NCBI GenBank assembly: GCA_036785325.1
Contig: JAXIVH010000390.1
Span: 25,001 to 89,000 of the forward strand
Origin: Urophycis tenuis
Taxonomy: Eukaryota > Chordata > Actinopteri > Gadiformes > Phycidae
Direction of reading: 5' to 3'
DNA: 64,000 nucleotides
The notes beneath the pieces are model-generated. The model ran no database searches, had not been told where the DNA came from, and worked only from the letters and a program-made list of their open reading frames with translations. Both the position numbers and the translations under genes were made by a program. Shown one piece after another: positions 48,758-60,891 of this stretch (position 1 is the stretch's first letter; each line of letters opens with the position of its first letter).

Positions 48758-49940
48758 GTAACTACCCGTAAATCCTCAAATTCTGTCCGGGGGCTTTTAT
48801 TTACTTAGGCTGCACAGCACACCGGACTTTATTTGGGACAGGCTTGTATAAGGGACAGGCCTTTATTTCTTACTATTCCTTCTGTTGTATTGTATTACTT
48901 AAATCAAATAATGGGCATAACTACAGTAAGCAAATATCATTCGTTGCATATGCGTTCAGAGAATTAAATTTTATATAGATATTTCTGTGTGTCTGTGTGT
49001 CTGCTAAAAACCCTTCTATTGACAATAATACATGATGTTAGGCTAATAATATGTATAATAAGCTGTATGGAGCTAACCGTTTAGCTTCATGAACAAAAAC
49101 ATACCTGGAGTAGATCTCTCTCTCTCTGCACTGGTCTCTCAACCTGGGGGTTCTTTTCTGTTCCGCTGTCGATTGTTAAACATGCTTCGATTTGTTACAC
49201 TTACTACTCGAGTCGGACAATGCACTCGCGACCTCTGTCGTTCACTTCTGCGGTCTCAATACCAGCCTCTATGGTTGTGGCGGCTGGTGATCAGTGGCGG
49301 CTGGCCCATAGAGGGCGATAGGGCACCGCCCCCCCTTGACCCACAATAAATAAATAAATAAATACATAAAACTAATAATAATAAATTATACAAATTGTTG
49401 ATATTTGTGTGTTTGAAATATGACTGTGCCCAGTAATATGTGTACAATATGATAGAAAATCATCTGTGCACGATGTATGCTTTTCCTACACGTCCCGTGT
49501 CCCATGCTTCAACAGCTCTGGGGCGATGGAGAAATCGCCCCCAAGAAGGCGGGTCTGTGTAACTGTTTAGCCAATTACTCATTTAAGATGTGAAAGCATG
49601 ACATAAAATTTGGCCAATCAGCGTCCTCAAATCCAAGCCGATATGGGCGATTCCTTTATCGCCCCAAGCGAGCGAATGCTCAGGTCAGGGCGAGTCTGTA
49701 TATAGTTTCTATACAGTTGTACATAGTTGACCTTTTATTATTTTTAGTCCTTAATTTTCACTACCTATTAATCTGCTGATTATTTTCTTGATTGTTTAGT
49801 ATATAAAATGTTTACTGTAATTTCATAGAGCCCAAAGTGACTACAAATTCAATTTCAAATGAAAAAATTGAAAGCTTGTGTTTGTGCAATATGTTGTTTA
49901 TGCTTTGTGTTAGAATGCCTCAACTTTTTAATATTGGCAT
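48758..49940. other. Intergenic; possible non-autonomous hAT end
   Basis: CAGTGGCGGCTGGCCCATAG at 49291 looks like a fish hAT terminus and is followed by an AATA microsatellite and CGCCCCCAAG/TTTATCGCCCC blocks. The other end was not located. The remainder shows nothing I recognise. Confidence 0.35.
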
Positions 49941-49989
49941 TCAATAATTATTGACTATTTCACGGAGCACTCGTTTCCTGTAGTTTGTG

Positions 49990-50710
49990 TTCAATGTATT
50001 GGGATGGTTACTGAAATTGACTGAATATATGGCAGAGCCCCACCTAGAATATTCTTCACCCCATATCTCGTTGCACAGGTCAAAAAACAGATATACTACT
50101 CGTCCGTGGCCACTTCTCTGTTGACTGTCTACAGCTTGTCTATACTTGATACGGGCTGCTTTTAATTTGGACGTTATCTGTCCCTTACAGATCTGTCCAG
50201 GCTGGTGTGGATACTGGTTAGAATCGGCTGCTGGTGCTGGATATTGTTCGAAGAAGTCGGTCCATAGGTCATTATACTCTGACTGACAAGACTCCCAGTC
50301 CACATTTTCTTTGGAGCTTTGGTGGTTTTATACTGTAATGTAACATTGAGCAAAAGCCTGACTTCTTCATCAGTCCACACAAAATTTGTCTTGTTTCTTC
50401 TTCGCCATTTTGTTTTACGGTCTGTTGGCCTACTTTGCGCGCTTGGAGTGAACAGGTGGAAGAGAAGTAGAAAGACTTGGGTCTTGGTAGTGTTGCCACC
50501 TAGCCGTCTGGCGCATTTACTGCATCGATAAATACGAAACGTCACACACGTTTGCGTTTCCGTATGCACGCAGATTTTCACCCCTAAAAACGCTCTTCTA
50601 AATGCGGATTTAAAAGTGAAAACGAAACGCCACTTTTGCATTTTTGTTTCAGATCGTTTCCGTGCAAAGGTAGCATAAGTCACACCCAGCCGTTTCTTAC
50701 GCTTATCCAT
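49990..50710 (-). pseudogene. Transposon-associated SANT/Myb-like ORF, frameshifted
   Basis: The minus strand first reads RRRNKTNFVWTDEEVRLLLN and VTLQYKTTKA. A frameshift near 50308 then leads to VDWESCQSEYNDLW, TDFFEQYPAPAADSNQYP, SKLKAARIKYRQAVDSQQRS and GHGRVVYLFFDLCNEIWG. The Trp-containing three-helix layout (FVWT..E...LL, WE....Y, KLK..R.KYRQAVD) matches the Myb/SANT-like protein that accompanies Harbinger-type transposons in fish. Broken. Confidence 0.55.
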
Positions 50711-51129
50711 TTCAGCTCAGCAGCGGCCCGTCTCGCGACTCCCGCGACACGCCATGAGGTCCCGCCCACCCTGGTTTGTGTTGTGATTGACAGCATTGTC
50801 AGCCCATGATTGATGCTGGTAACACACTGCTAAGCCCCCTGTAACCAATTGGACGTCCCAATTGGAGGGAATTTAGAGGAAAAAAAAATAAATGGCGGAC
50901 CGGACCGGCCCACATTGGGTCAACGGCCCAACGGGACGGTGCCCGGTATGCCAGATGGCCAGTCCACCCCCGTCTAGAATATCAAGACTTGAGCACCAAA
51001 TGATAGGATGGACAAAGGCAAACAGGTCTAGGCCTCACCACTGAGTTTCATCATTATTGCTGTTTTTTTGTTTTTTATTTGACAGCACAGAGAATCCCCC
51101 CCCCCCCCCCCCCCCCCCCAAACAAAACC
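50711..51129. other. Intergenic sequence between the transposon nest and the map3k2 3' end
   Basis: Contains TGCCCGGTATGCCAGATGGCC, a common fish transposon motif, at about 50940, and a C-run at 51096-51119. No gene. Confidence 0.5.
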
Positions 51130-51596
51130 AGACACCCGCATATGAAATAAATATCCTTTATTTTTTCCGTCGTCATCTCGGCGGTAACCGTTTATCTTAA
51201 CCACCAACAGTTCCATTAGTCCCGGGGAGGGGGAGGGGGGGGGAGGGGGGAGAGGGGGGTCCTGCATCACACAGTCCAACAGGATTAGACCTCACCATGC
51301 AATATGTCTCCCCATTACAAATAATCAAATCAAATAAAAATATATCTTAAAAAAATTATGCGTACCACTGATATACAGATCTGATATAAACAAGCGCATT
51401 GGTCACCAATCAATCAGAATTATAAACATGGCTTCATTTACAATACAGAGACCAAATGAAAGAGATACAAGGGTATTTTTTTGCCATTAAAAGGGGGGTA
51501 CATTTGGAAATCATTTACATTTATACATCTTTTATTGTGAATTATTTTCACCCCGTCACCATCTGAATGCGTTACACAGATGGTGTCCTCCGAGCG

Positions 51597-51650
<54 letters not shown>

Positions 51651-51654
51651 CACA

Positions 51655-51685
<31 letters not shown>

Positions 51686-52261
51686 AGTGGCAACAGACAT
51701 AAGATATTGACTTGTATATCTTAACCCTCCTAAAAATAATGGCCCATGTCACAATTGTTTTGGGGCAACAATGATTTATTTGCCTAAATCATCTCCTCGT
51801 GATGCTGGCCACCTCTGAATGAAATCGGCTACATCCCCAGCTGAACACATCACAGGATTCAACGCCCTGTAGAATAATGGGTGAATCAATCGACGTTTGG
51901 TTCGGTTTGTGTTTTTCTGAAAAAAAAAAAAAAAAAAAAAAAAAAGACTATTGGGCCGTGACTTCAGGAGGGTGCCGTAGGTCCCGTTGCCCTCGGCAAC
52001 CGTTCCACGTTGTGGGGGGTGGGGGGGTGGGGCAGTCAGGGGTTCGAGTTGTGAAAGTGTAGGCCATACGCTGGTGAGACCAAAGCATTACATTCATCTG
52101 AAGAAATCAAGGGCTGCGCAAAAAAGCAGATGTGCGTCAACACAAACTAGACCTGTGCGAAAAAGCGCAATCATCCCGTCTTGACGATAAAAAAACAAAA
52201 ACCCAAACAGTCCGTGGTTGCGGACAAAGTGATGCACGGTGTCTACATAGAAAAGCGCCTG

Positions 52262-52308
<47 letters not shown>

Positions 52309-53063
52309 ACACCAGGGCGTTCCACTCCTGACGGCGAGGTCCTGGGTTCGAATCCCCTCAATGTTTCACCGCCTTCACCCGTGGGCAACCTGGATGGAGA
52401 CACCCGACCGAAGCCCTAGCCGCTGCTTCAATAAGGTACCGTTAGGTGCAGTTAGAATGCGTCCAAATTCACTGTCTTCTGCTTCTGGGTTGGATTCTCG
52501 TACTGAATAGTCATTCTTGTATTTTCATACAATGTTCATCATTATTATCATTATTATTAGTTTTGTCAGGTGGGAGATTACCCGACGCGTACTTGAATAC
52601 AGAAGTGAGCACGACTAAAAGTCAACGAACAGCGTTGCCACGGTAACCCCAATTGACCCTGAACTTCAGTGTAGACTAACAGGAGTCTGGTGGGTCAGTC
52701 CATGTGGGCGATGCGGGGGGGGGGGTGGGGGGGGGGATAAAGAATAGTTTCATCCCTATGGAATAAAAGGGGACTCCAAAATCTTGCCCGCGATATCAAA
52801 CATTCCAGGAGAATTTGCATTTCATGACGAGCCTCCATCCATTATTTTTTCAAATGACATTAAAAAAAAAAAAAAAAGACACCCTCAAAAAAATTAAACA
52901 TTAATTTTTTTTTGGGGGGTGGGGGGTGGGGGGGGGGTGGGCAAACCGATATCATCATGCAACCCCGCAGTGAAGCGCTGACCTCGGGGTTCAGGACACC
53001 AGCGCGCTGCCGGTAACGGAACAGAACAGACGGCATGCCCAGCTCACTTGTTTAAGGTATGTA

Positions 53064-53094
<31 letters not shown>

Positions 53095-54808
53095 TGCGCG
53101 CTCACGAAACAACACACCCGCAAAAAAAAAACCATCCACATCGGGGCCAAACGTCGTGCAGCTAAGTAGCCGCGGGGCGGATAACGGACTTGGTCATGTT
53201 CGGGGGACATTTTTGGCCTGGAGGTTGGGAGGGTTTGCGGGGGGGGGGGGGGGGCGGGGGAAGACCAGAAGGCTGCAAGATATGGGTCGGGAATCGGATT
53301 GACCGATACATTTTTATTTTTTTATTATTTTTTTAAAGTCGCCGACGAGCTCAGCAAAATACGCTCCCGATTGCGCTGGCGTGATTTGAAGCGGTTATTG
53401 CACGACGACTTTGTCACTGCTTCGTGCGACGACGGGTGATCGCCAGCAAAATCAAAAAGTCAAAAACCAAAAAAATAAAATAAAAATCGAAAAAAAATCA
53501 AGAGGTAAGTGCGTTGTATTTACTCTGTCAAAGGGCGTACAAAAAAAGGCATATATATATATATTGTAAAAAGCATACAGACGAAAACAAAAGTACCAAC
53601 CCAAAGTACCGTGCCTGTGGTTTTCGAGTCGGACCAATGCTAGCAAGCGTTTTTCCTTGCTACAACGAAGTGGATGCACCGACGTTTGGTTTTTATGAGG
53701 CGATTCAAAGCAACGACGGCTAAAAACACGATCAGTGTAATGGGGCTGTTCAGTTCTGGCACGCCGGGGGAAAAACAAGACGCGTTCATTTTATTTTTTT
53801 TTACGTCAAGAACCACAATTTTTATTTTATTTTTTTTATTTTATTTTTTTTAACCGACGCACCCTTTGGACGAAGACGAGACGAAGGAAATCCAGACCGC
53901 GAGGCGGTATCATACAGCCAGACGGGCCCCGGCCAATCAACCGCAAGCGCCCCGTCATCACGTGACCAGACGCACCCCGCCCTTCTGGGCAGTACCAGAC
54001 GGGATCGGACATTTCGGAGTCGCGACGCCTCGCGAAGAGAAAAAGTCGTCCGATCCCAGGATGCACCTCTTTCTCCCCTTCAAACCGTCAAGGTGTCACC
54101 TTGTGACCACAAACGGTTTGACCACCGGAACGGCACAACGGTCCAAAGCGGAAAACGAAGCATTGAATACTAAAAAAGTACCGAATACCTTTTGAAGAGC
54201 AGTTTAAAAGCGTGCGTAGCGGTTTGCCTCGGGCTGTAAGGCGCGGGCCTACAGCCGTCCTCTGGGGGGGGGGGGGGGGGGGGAGGGGGTGCAGGGGTGT
54301 AATACTGTAGCGAGGACCGCCTGTTATTCACAACCGGCGTCACCAGCTGACCCACGGTGAAAGTTTGATTTTTTTTGTTTAATTTTTTTTTTTTTTTTCA
54401 TGTTCCCCCCCCAGACAAAGAAGGATATGAGCGGTCCGACTGACGACGCGAAAGCACCCCAACAGTCGAACGTCGGGCAAGGTGTTTGGCGAGTTTTTTT
54501 TTTTTTTGCGTACGCTCGAAAGCCGACAACACGACTTGCGTCGCACGGCGAGATATATATATATATATATATATATACGGGAGGTTCGCTGTTGAAGTAG
54601 AAACGTGAAGGTCTTTAGTGCTTCCTTGTTAAGATTTGATCCACCTGACTGATAAAAAATAGCAAACGCCGCCGCCGCCCCCCCCCACCCTTCGCGACCA
54701 GCTGAGTACAACAACAAAAAACACAGCGGCCTGAAATTTTGCGTTTCCAACCGGATACAGAAAGAAAGCCGCGACCCTACCCTGATTTCTACTGACCCCC
54801 AAAGGGTC

Positions 54809-55556
54809 ATGGGCCCAAAGCCCCAAGACCAGGGACCCAAAGCCCCAGACCAGGGACCCAAAGCCCAAGACCAGGGACCCAAAGCCCAAGACCAGGGACC
54901 CAAAGCCCCAAGACCAGGGACCCAAAGCCCCAGACCAGGGACCCAAAGCCCAAGACCAGGGCCCAAAGTCCCAAGACCAGGGACCCAAAGCCCAAGACCA
55001 GGGACCCAAAGCCCCAGACCAGGGACCCAAAGCCCCAGACCAAGGACCCAAAGCCCAAGACCAGGGACCCAAAGCCCAAGACCAGGGACCCAAAGCCCCA
55101 GACCAAGGACCCAAAGCCAAGACCAGGGACCCAAAGCCCCAGACCAGGGACCCAAAGCCCCAGACCAAGGACCCAAAGCCCAAGACCAGGGACCCAAAGC
55201 CAAGACCAGGGACCCAAAGCCCCAGACCAAGGACCCAAAGCCCAAGACCAGGGACCCAAAGCCCAAGACCAGGGACCCAAAGCCCCAGACCAAGGCCCCA
55301 AAGCCCAAGACCAGGGACCCAAAGCCCCAGACCAAGGACCCAAAGCCCAAGACCAGGGACCCAAAGCCCAAGACCAGGGGACCCAAAGCCCAAGACCAGG
55401 GACCCAAAGCCCCAGACCAAGGCCCCAAAGCCCAAGACCAGGGACCCAAAGCCCCAGACCAGGGACCCAAAGCCCCAGACCAAGGCCCCAAAGCCCAAGA
55501 CCAAGGACCCAAAGCCCAAGACCAGGGACCCAAAGCCCAAGACCAGGGACCCTCAT
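54809..55556. repeat. 21-bp minisatellite, about 35 copies
   Basis: Units of GACCAGGGACCCAAAGCCC plus two bases (C/A variants), with occasional one-base changes. Because 21 is a multiple of three, several frames stay open on both strands, giving frames of 250-380 codons that are not genes. Confidence 0.95.
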
Positions 55557-55639
55557 GGCCTCAAGAGAAGGCAGATGCAGAGACTCGAGGGCTGAAACGG
55601 TTGATCCAGCTTCCAGGAAAAAGGACTAGGCGGTGAAAA

Positions 55640-56820
55640 AGGCAGAAAGACCAGGGGGGGGGGGGGGGGGGGGCAAAGCAAACAATCTAGATTTTGCCAT
55701 GTCGGCAAAAAAAAAAAAAAAAAAAAAAAACGACAAAGGAAAAATAAAAAAAGACGAAGGGAGAACGTCGGCCAACCTGCTGAGACGTTTTGAAAAAAAA
55801 AAATAAATACAGACAAATATTTTTCTAAAAAAGGCACATTATTAAAAAAAAAAAGAAAAAAAAAAAAAGAAAAAAAAAAAAAACAGACGAAACAAAACCG
55901 ACACATTGAACAAAAAGAGAGAAAACGACAAGAGAGAAGGCCCGTGCTGACAAAACAGTCACTGGGGACTAAGTGAGGGGGGGGCGAGATGGGGCAGGGG
56001 AGGCAGCTGAGGGGGGAGGAGGAAGCATCCATTTTGAGAGGGGGGGGGGGGGTCGGTCAGTCGTCGACGCCATCACGCTCCTCCGCAGGGGGGGGGGGTG
56101 GTCTCGGTTCAGTTTTTTTGAAGTTTTTTTTTTTTTTTTTGCACGTGTATTTACAAGGAGTGTGTGTGTGTGTGAGGGTCCGTGCCGACTCGGCCCGGTC
56201 GCCGTAGCAACCCAGTGCGCGCTCTGGGTCTCCGCAGCCAAAATACATTCGGGGTCGGGTCAGCGAGGGGGGGGGGGGGGGGGGGGGAGGTGAGGCGGAG
56301 CCAATCACCAGCTAGGTCCACAGCACGGAGAGGTCAACGACTAAAATATTGCAGGAAAAGGTGACGTACAAACGTAAAAAAAAAATTATATATATATATT
56401 TATATATATCTACGCGCATTTAAATCTAAAGTCTTTCATTCGTCGAAAGGAAGAAGTGCTTTGTACCCCCGTTTTTGTTTTTTTTGGGGGGGGGGAATTA
56501 AGGTGCAAATTTGCAAAAGGGAGAGAAAAACAACAACAGAAAAAGGCTTCTTATGTCCTCTATGGCGACTCGGGTTGGGGTGGGGGGCGTGGCCTACCAC
56601 TCGTCCGACCAATCACAGACCTCCGTTGCCCCCCCCATCCAATGTGCTCTCTTCGGCGCGACAAAGGGGGCAGCAACACCCCGAAGGGAAAGGCGAGGTG
56701 TGTGGAGGCGACGGGGGGGGGGGTTGGGGGGGTGGGGTCAAGGTTCAAGGGGTGGTCAAGGTTCGAGTGTGGTGGTGGTGGTGGTGGTGGTGGTGGTGGG
56801 TGGGGGGGGGGGGGGGCGGG
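55640..56820. repeat. Homopolymer- and GGT-rich tract
   Basis: A- and G-runs (55653-55671, 55708-55730, 55840-55882, 56041-56053, 56268-56287), (TA)n at 56389, and (GGT)n at about 56770-56800. No gene. Confidence 0.85.
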
Positions 56821-56823
56821 GGT

Positions 56824-57043
56824 CTAATGTACAAACGTGTGCCGCAGCAGCTCGTCGGCGGACGGCCGCTGCTTGGTCTCCACGAAGATGCGGCGCAGGA
56901 AGTCGCGGCAGTGGTCGGAGACGTGCGGCGGCAGCATGGGGTTGGTGGGCTGCGTGGCGATCTTGAAGATGGCCGCCATGGCCTCGTACTCGGCCCAGGG
57001 CGGCCGCTGCGTGAGCATCTCCACCACGGTGCAGCCCACGCTC
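56824..57043 (-). CDS. map3k2: MAP3K2 terminal exon (kinase domain C-lobe)
   Basis: 220 bp ending at TAG. Encodes (W)SVGCTVVEMLTQRPPWAEY, EAMAAIFKIATQPTNPMLPP, HVSDHCRDFLRRIFVETKQR and PSADELLRHTFVH. It is the C-terminal lobe (subdomains IX-XI) of the MEKK2 serine/threonine kinase, which phosphorylates MEK5 and MKK4/7 in ERK5 and JNK signalling. PPHVSD and the ELLRHxFVH end favour MAP3K2 over MAP3K3. The acceptor CTTTCCAG adjoins the preceding exon in phase (split Trp codon). The human protein ends two residues later. Confidence 0.95.
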
Positions 57044-57500
57044 CTGGAAAGGGGGGGAAGGCGGCCATTTTTCAATTTGGATGCTGCTCACACGACCGCA
57101 CTAGCTGCTACTTGTGATTTCTGCACTGCCGCTGCAATTGCTACCGCCACTTGCACTGTCTGTGTATTGTTTACTTACTGTCACTTTAATGACTACTGCA
57201 CTTTAAAAACTGTCCACCCATACTGCACTCCTCATGTACAACACTGCACCTTTAATCGCTCCTTTGCCTTTAAAGACTTACTTGCCCTTTAAAGACTTTA
57301 CTTTTTTACTTTTTTAAATTTCATATTTCTATTTTATTGTACAGTATCCTATTCTATTTAGATTTTTTATACAGTATTTATATATTCTTACGACATCCAG
57401 TGTGGGCAGCAAAGAAGAATTTCATTGTACAGGGAAACGTGTTTCTTTACTGTACATATGACATTAAAAGCTTTGAATCCTTGAATCCTTCTGGTGAGAT
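57044..57500 (+). mobile_element. LINE 3' UTR-like tail in map3k2 intron
   Basis: Runs of TGCACTTTA, CTTTAAAGACTT, then GAATTTCATTGTACAG and a TTGAATCCTTGAATCC tail. This is the usual shape of a fish LINE 3' end. Confidence 0.5.
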
Positions 57501-58013
57501 CGCCGACTACATTTGGTTGTCTCTGTGCTTGTTACTCCGCACGGTGACCAATAAAGTTGAGTCTCATCTCATCGTCCTGAGACACAGCACGTCCCAATAC
57601 CCAGTTGTAACAAGTTAGGAGTGCACGACCCCCCCCACACCCCCACACACCTCCACACCACACTGGACAAAGCTGAAGAGCAGCTTTCAGCCACAGACTC
57701 GTTTCAACCCCCCCACCGCTGCATGAAGGAACGATACAGGAAATCTGGAAAAGTTCCTCCTTCCACTAGCAGTGAGACTTTACTAACTCATCTGCCTCTT
57801 GTCAGATCCTCCATCACAGAACTGGACTGAATCAAACCTGTACAAGCTGTACATCAACCCAAACATATATTTCACATTCACATGTGATGCGTGTTAAGTA
57901 CATTCTGTACTGATATCATATAAATATTCATATTCATCCCATACTGATGTGATATATCAGATCACTACTCTATTGTATTTTTACAATTCCACATTTTTGT
58001 ATTTATTTTATTT
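57501..58013. other. map3k2 intron, nothing recognised
   Basis: About 500 bp of mixed sequence with small open frames and no recognised element or exon. Confidence 0.5.
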
Positions 58014-58064
58014 TTGTGTATGTGTGTGTGTGTATGTATGTATGTATGTATGTATGTATGTGTG

Positions 58065-58108
<44 letters not shown>

Positions 58109-58291
58109 CTGTATGTGTGTGTGTGTATGTGAGTGTATGTATGTACTGTGTATGTTTGTGTGTATGTACTGTATGGGTGTGTGTCTGTGTATGTGTGTGT
58201 ATGTACTGTGTATGTCTGTGTGTATGTGTGTGTGTATCTACGTGTATGTGTGTGTGTATCTACTGTGTGTGTGTGTGTGTGTGTGTGTATC

Positions 58292-58331
<40 letters not shown>

Positions 58332-58553
58332 ACTGTGTGTGTGTGTCTGTGTGTGTGTGTACTGTATGTGTGTGTGTGTGTACTGTATGTGTGTGTGTAT
58401 GTACTGTATGTGTGTATGTAGTGTGTGTGTGTGTATGTACTGTATGTGTGTGTTTGTATGTACTGTATGTGTGTGTTTTTATGTACTGCATGTGTGTATG
58501 TGTATGTGTGTATGTACTGTATGTGTGTGTGTACTGTATGTGTGTGTGTACTC
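58014..58553. repeat. (TG)n with GTATGTACTG interruptions
   Basis: Interrupted TG repeat in which TGTACTGTATG recurs. It continues on the far side of the transposon at 59840. Confidence 0.95.
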
Positions 58554-59836
58554 AGACCTGCAAACTGGTCAGAGAAAAAAAGGTGACAGCGTAATGGGGC
58601 CCCCCAAGAATTTTTTTTGTGATTTAAATATGTTAAGTACGCAATTCTGAGCGTTTTGACAGTAGGATTTCCGGAGGTATATAGTATGTCTATAGTACAG
58701 TAAAATTTTTTTTTGAAAAATAACCCTTTAAATGGTTACTTCTGGTGAGATTTTGTATGAAAAAAAGTTACAGATTGAGCTTCCAAATATGACATAACAA
58801 CCAACAGAGTCAAGGTATCTGCTGAGACCAGATCATTGTGAAAATGTGCGATCACACTGTTCAATATTGCGATGACGATATGACTTGCGATAATAAATAA
58901 GAAAAGAGTAAAATTTTGGTCATGGTCGATATGAATTTAAACAAATTTGCATATCGTGACGTCACTGACCGCGTCTCCATCCCGTAAAAGTTTAGTGGTC
59001 TCCTTGACGTCAGTCGACACGTCACTTTATAGCGGTGTCGAGATATTTCAATGCATTTTTTCATGTAGGACCTATTGCTACCGTGCATGAACCCAAAGTA
59101 ATAATTTAGCCTTCTATAACTTTGAACGGTGACTGCGAACATTTTCTTTACTGCAGCCGCAGCCATCATAACAGACAAGCGCGAACCATTGATGAAATGA
59201 AGCGAATATAAAAGAAAGAACGTAGCCTACGTGTGTATGTAGGCTATTTATATTCGCGATACCTTCTAAAATATAATTAATAGGGTTTTATTGTAGTTGC
59301 ATTAGTTATTTGAAGAGTTAAAAAAAAACAACGGTCGGTCTTAACGCAAGTATACAACCGGCAAGTCGGTCGGACTAAAAGGGAAAAATAAATATTTGGG
59401 TCGGTCCTAAATTGACAGGGTGGGTCGGGTTACTGCAAACCACAATATTTAAGGATGATTTAAGGATAAGGATGGCCCGAGTGTGCGTGGCGAACTTATC
59501 GCATTACAGACCAGCTTTTGCGATGTGTTTATCATGAACGCTCACATCGCGATGACGATGAAAATTGAGACGATGAGTTGATACAAAGTACTGATAAACT
59601 AAATTAAAAAGAATGTTTTGCACTCTGTTGCCGTCACTCTACACCTGCAAAAAACTCACTTTTTGCCTAGCCGGCATGCGTGTCTCAGCCTCCACTTGAT
59701 AAGCCAACGCAGCCTTCCCCGACCCCCCCCCCCCCCCCCAAAAAAAAAAAAACTCTTCGGATCTACACGAGTCACGTGAATGACCCCTTTGACCCAAAAA
59801 ACGGCGATTGTAGCCGAAAAGCGACAAGTTTGCAGG
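58554..59836. mobile_element. TIR transposon (ACCTGCAAACT) inserted in a TG tract
   Basis: About 1.28 kb between ACCTGCAAACTGGTC and AGTTTGCAGGT, with TG repeat on both sides. Internal sequence has ATTGCGATGACGATATGAC, a TGACGTCA-like pair and a C-run/A-run at 59726-59751. No intact transposase frame. Its first 370 bases also occur at 1577-2043. Family not identified; GTACT lies near both ends but cannot be called a duplication in this simple repeat. Confidence 0.65.
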
Positions 59837-59892
59837 TATGGTACTGTATGTGTGTGTACTGTATGTGTGAGTGTGTGTGTGTGTGTGTTTAC

Positions 59893-59930
<38 letters not shown>

Positions 59931-60065
59931 TATGTACTGTGTGTGTGTGTATGTGTGTGTATGTACTGTGTGTGTGTGTATGTGTGTGTATGTACTGTAT
60001 GTGTGTGTGTGTGTGTGTGTATGTGTGTACTATATGTGTGTGTGTGTGTATGTGTGTGTATGTAC

Positions 60066-60100
<35 letters not shown>

Positions 60101-60234
60101 ACTGCATGTGTGTGTGTGTGTGTGTGTGTATGTACTGTATGTATGTGTATGTGTGTGTATGTACTGTATGTGTGTGTGTGTGTATGTGTGTGTGTGTGTG
60201 TATGTACTATGTGTGTGTGTGTGTGTGTATGTAC

Positions 60235-60286
<52 letters not shown>

Positions 60287-60340
60287 CTATATGTACTGTA
60301 TGTATGTGTGTGTGTGTGTATGTGTGTATGTACAGTATGT

Positions 60341-60393
<53 letters not shown>

Positions 60394-60547
60394 GTATGTA
60401 TGTGTATGTGTGTGTATGTACTGTATGTGTGTGTGTGTGTATATGTACTATATGTGTGTGTATGTACTGTGTGTGTGTGTGTGTGTATGTACTATATGTG
60501 TGTGTGTGTGTGTACTATATGTGTGTGTGCGGGGGTGCGGGCCTCAC
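59837..60547. repeat. (TG)n with GTACTGTATG interruptions, second part
   Basis: Continuation of the TG array up to GTGTGCGGGGGTGCGGGCC, which directly precedes (on plus coordinates) the duplicated exon end. Confidence 0.95.
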
Positions 60548-60613
60548 CAGATGTCGGCCTTCCTGCCGTAGCCCTCCCCACTGATGACCTCTGGACTCAT
60601 CCAGTAGGGCGTG
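60548..60613 (-). pseudogene. Duplicated 3' end of the map3k2 kinase exon with donor
   Basis: Sixty-six bases identical to the last 66 of the exon at 60714-60891 (PYWMSPEVISGEGYGRKADI), followed by the same donor GTGAGG and the same G-rich sequence. The unit offset is 166 bp and includes TG repeat. No acceptor is evident, so it cannot be a full exon, but it carries a working-looking donor downstream of the true one. Confidence 0.85.
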
Positions 60614-60713
60614 TGTATATGTACTGTATGTGTGTGTATGTACTGTGTGTGTGTGTGTATGTACTGTGTGTGTGTGTGTACTATATGTGTGTGTGCGGGG
60701 GTGCGGGCCTCAC

Positions 60714-60891
60714 CAGATGTCGGCCTTCCTGCCGTAGCCCTCCCCACTGATGACCTCTGGACTCATCCAGTAGGGCGTGCCGGTCACAGACTTGATCCCG
60801 GTGCCCGACAGGCAGATGGTCTGCAGCCGCCGGCTGGCCCCAAAGTCACCCAGCTTCACGTTGCCCACAGAGTCCCGCAGAATGTTGGCCC
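60714..60891 (-). CDS. map3k2: MAP3K2 kinase exon (DFG to activation segment)
   Basis: 178 bp, entering with two bases of a Gly codon and leaving with TG of a Trp codon. Encodes ANILRDSVGNVKLGDFGASR, RLQTICLSGTGIKSVTGTPY and WMSPEVISGEGYGRKADIW. It contains the DFG magnesium-binding motif, the activation loop with the conserved SGTGIKSVTGT segment (phosphorylation site region) and the SPE motif. The acceptor is in a C-run; the donor is GTGAGG. The upstream exons, including the HRD catalytic loop, are not in this window. Confidence 0.95.

Larger units (their letters stand above)
51130..56823 (-). other. map3k2: Probable map3k2 3' UTR and flanking sequence
   Basis: Below the stop codon at 56824 I see no splice-like exon and few clear transposons for 5.7 kb, with an AATAAA on the minus strand near 51160. 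Human MAP3K2 has a very long 3' UTR, so this may be one. It is full of homopolymers: A-runs at 51920 and 52265 (about 40 A), G-runs at 53067, 54266, 55656 and 56268, CA repeats at 51600-51686, and a degenerate tRNA-type B box GGTTCGAATCC at about 52344. Inference only. Confidence 0.4.

Noticed and set aside
52330..52400. tRNA gene suggested by GGTTCGAATCC
   Set aside because: Only a B-box-like segment is present; no A box at proper spacing and no cloverleaf. More likely a decayed SINE.
54379..55560. Open frames of 250-384 codons on both strands (WSWALGP and QDQGPKA repeats)
   Set aside because: They follow only from a 21-bp tandem repeat with a period divisible by three; every frame is open at once and no flanking exon signals exist.
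58014..60540. Cys/Val/Tyr-rich frames up to 356 codons in TG repeats
   Set aside because: Translation of (TG)n with GTACTG interruptions; no domain and no codon bias.
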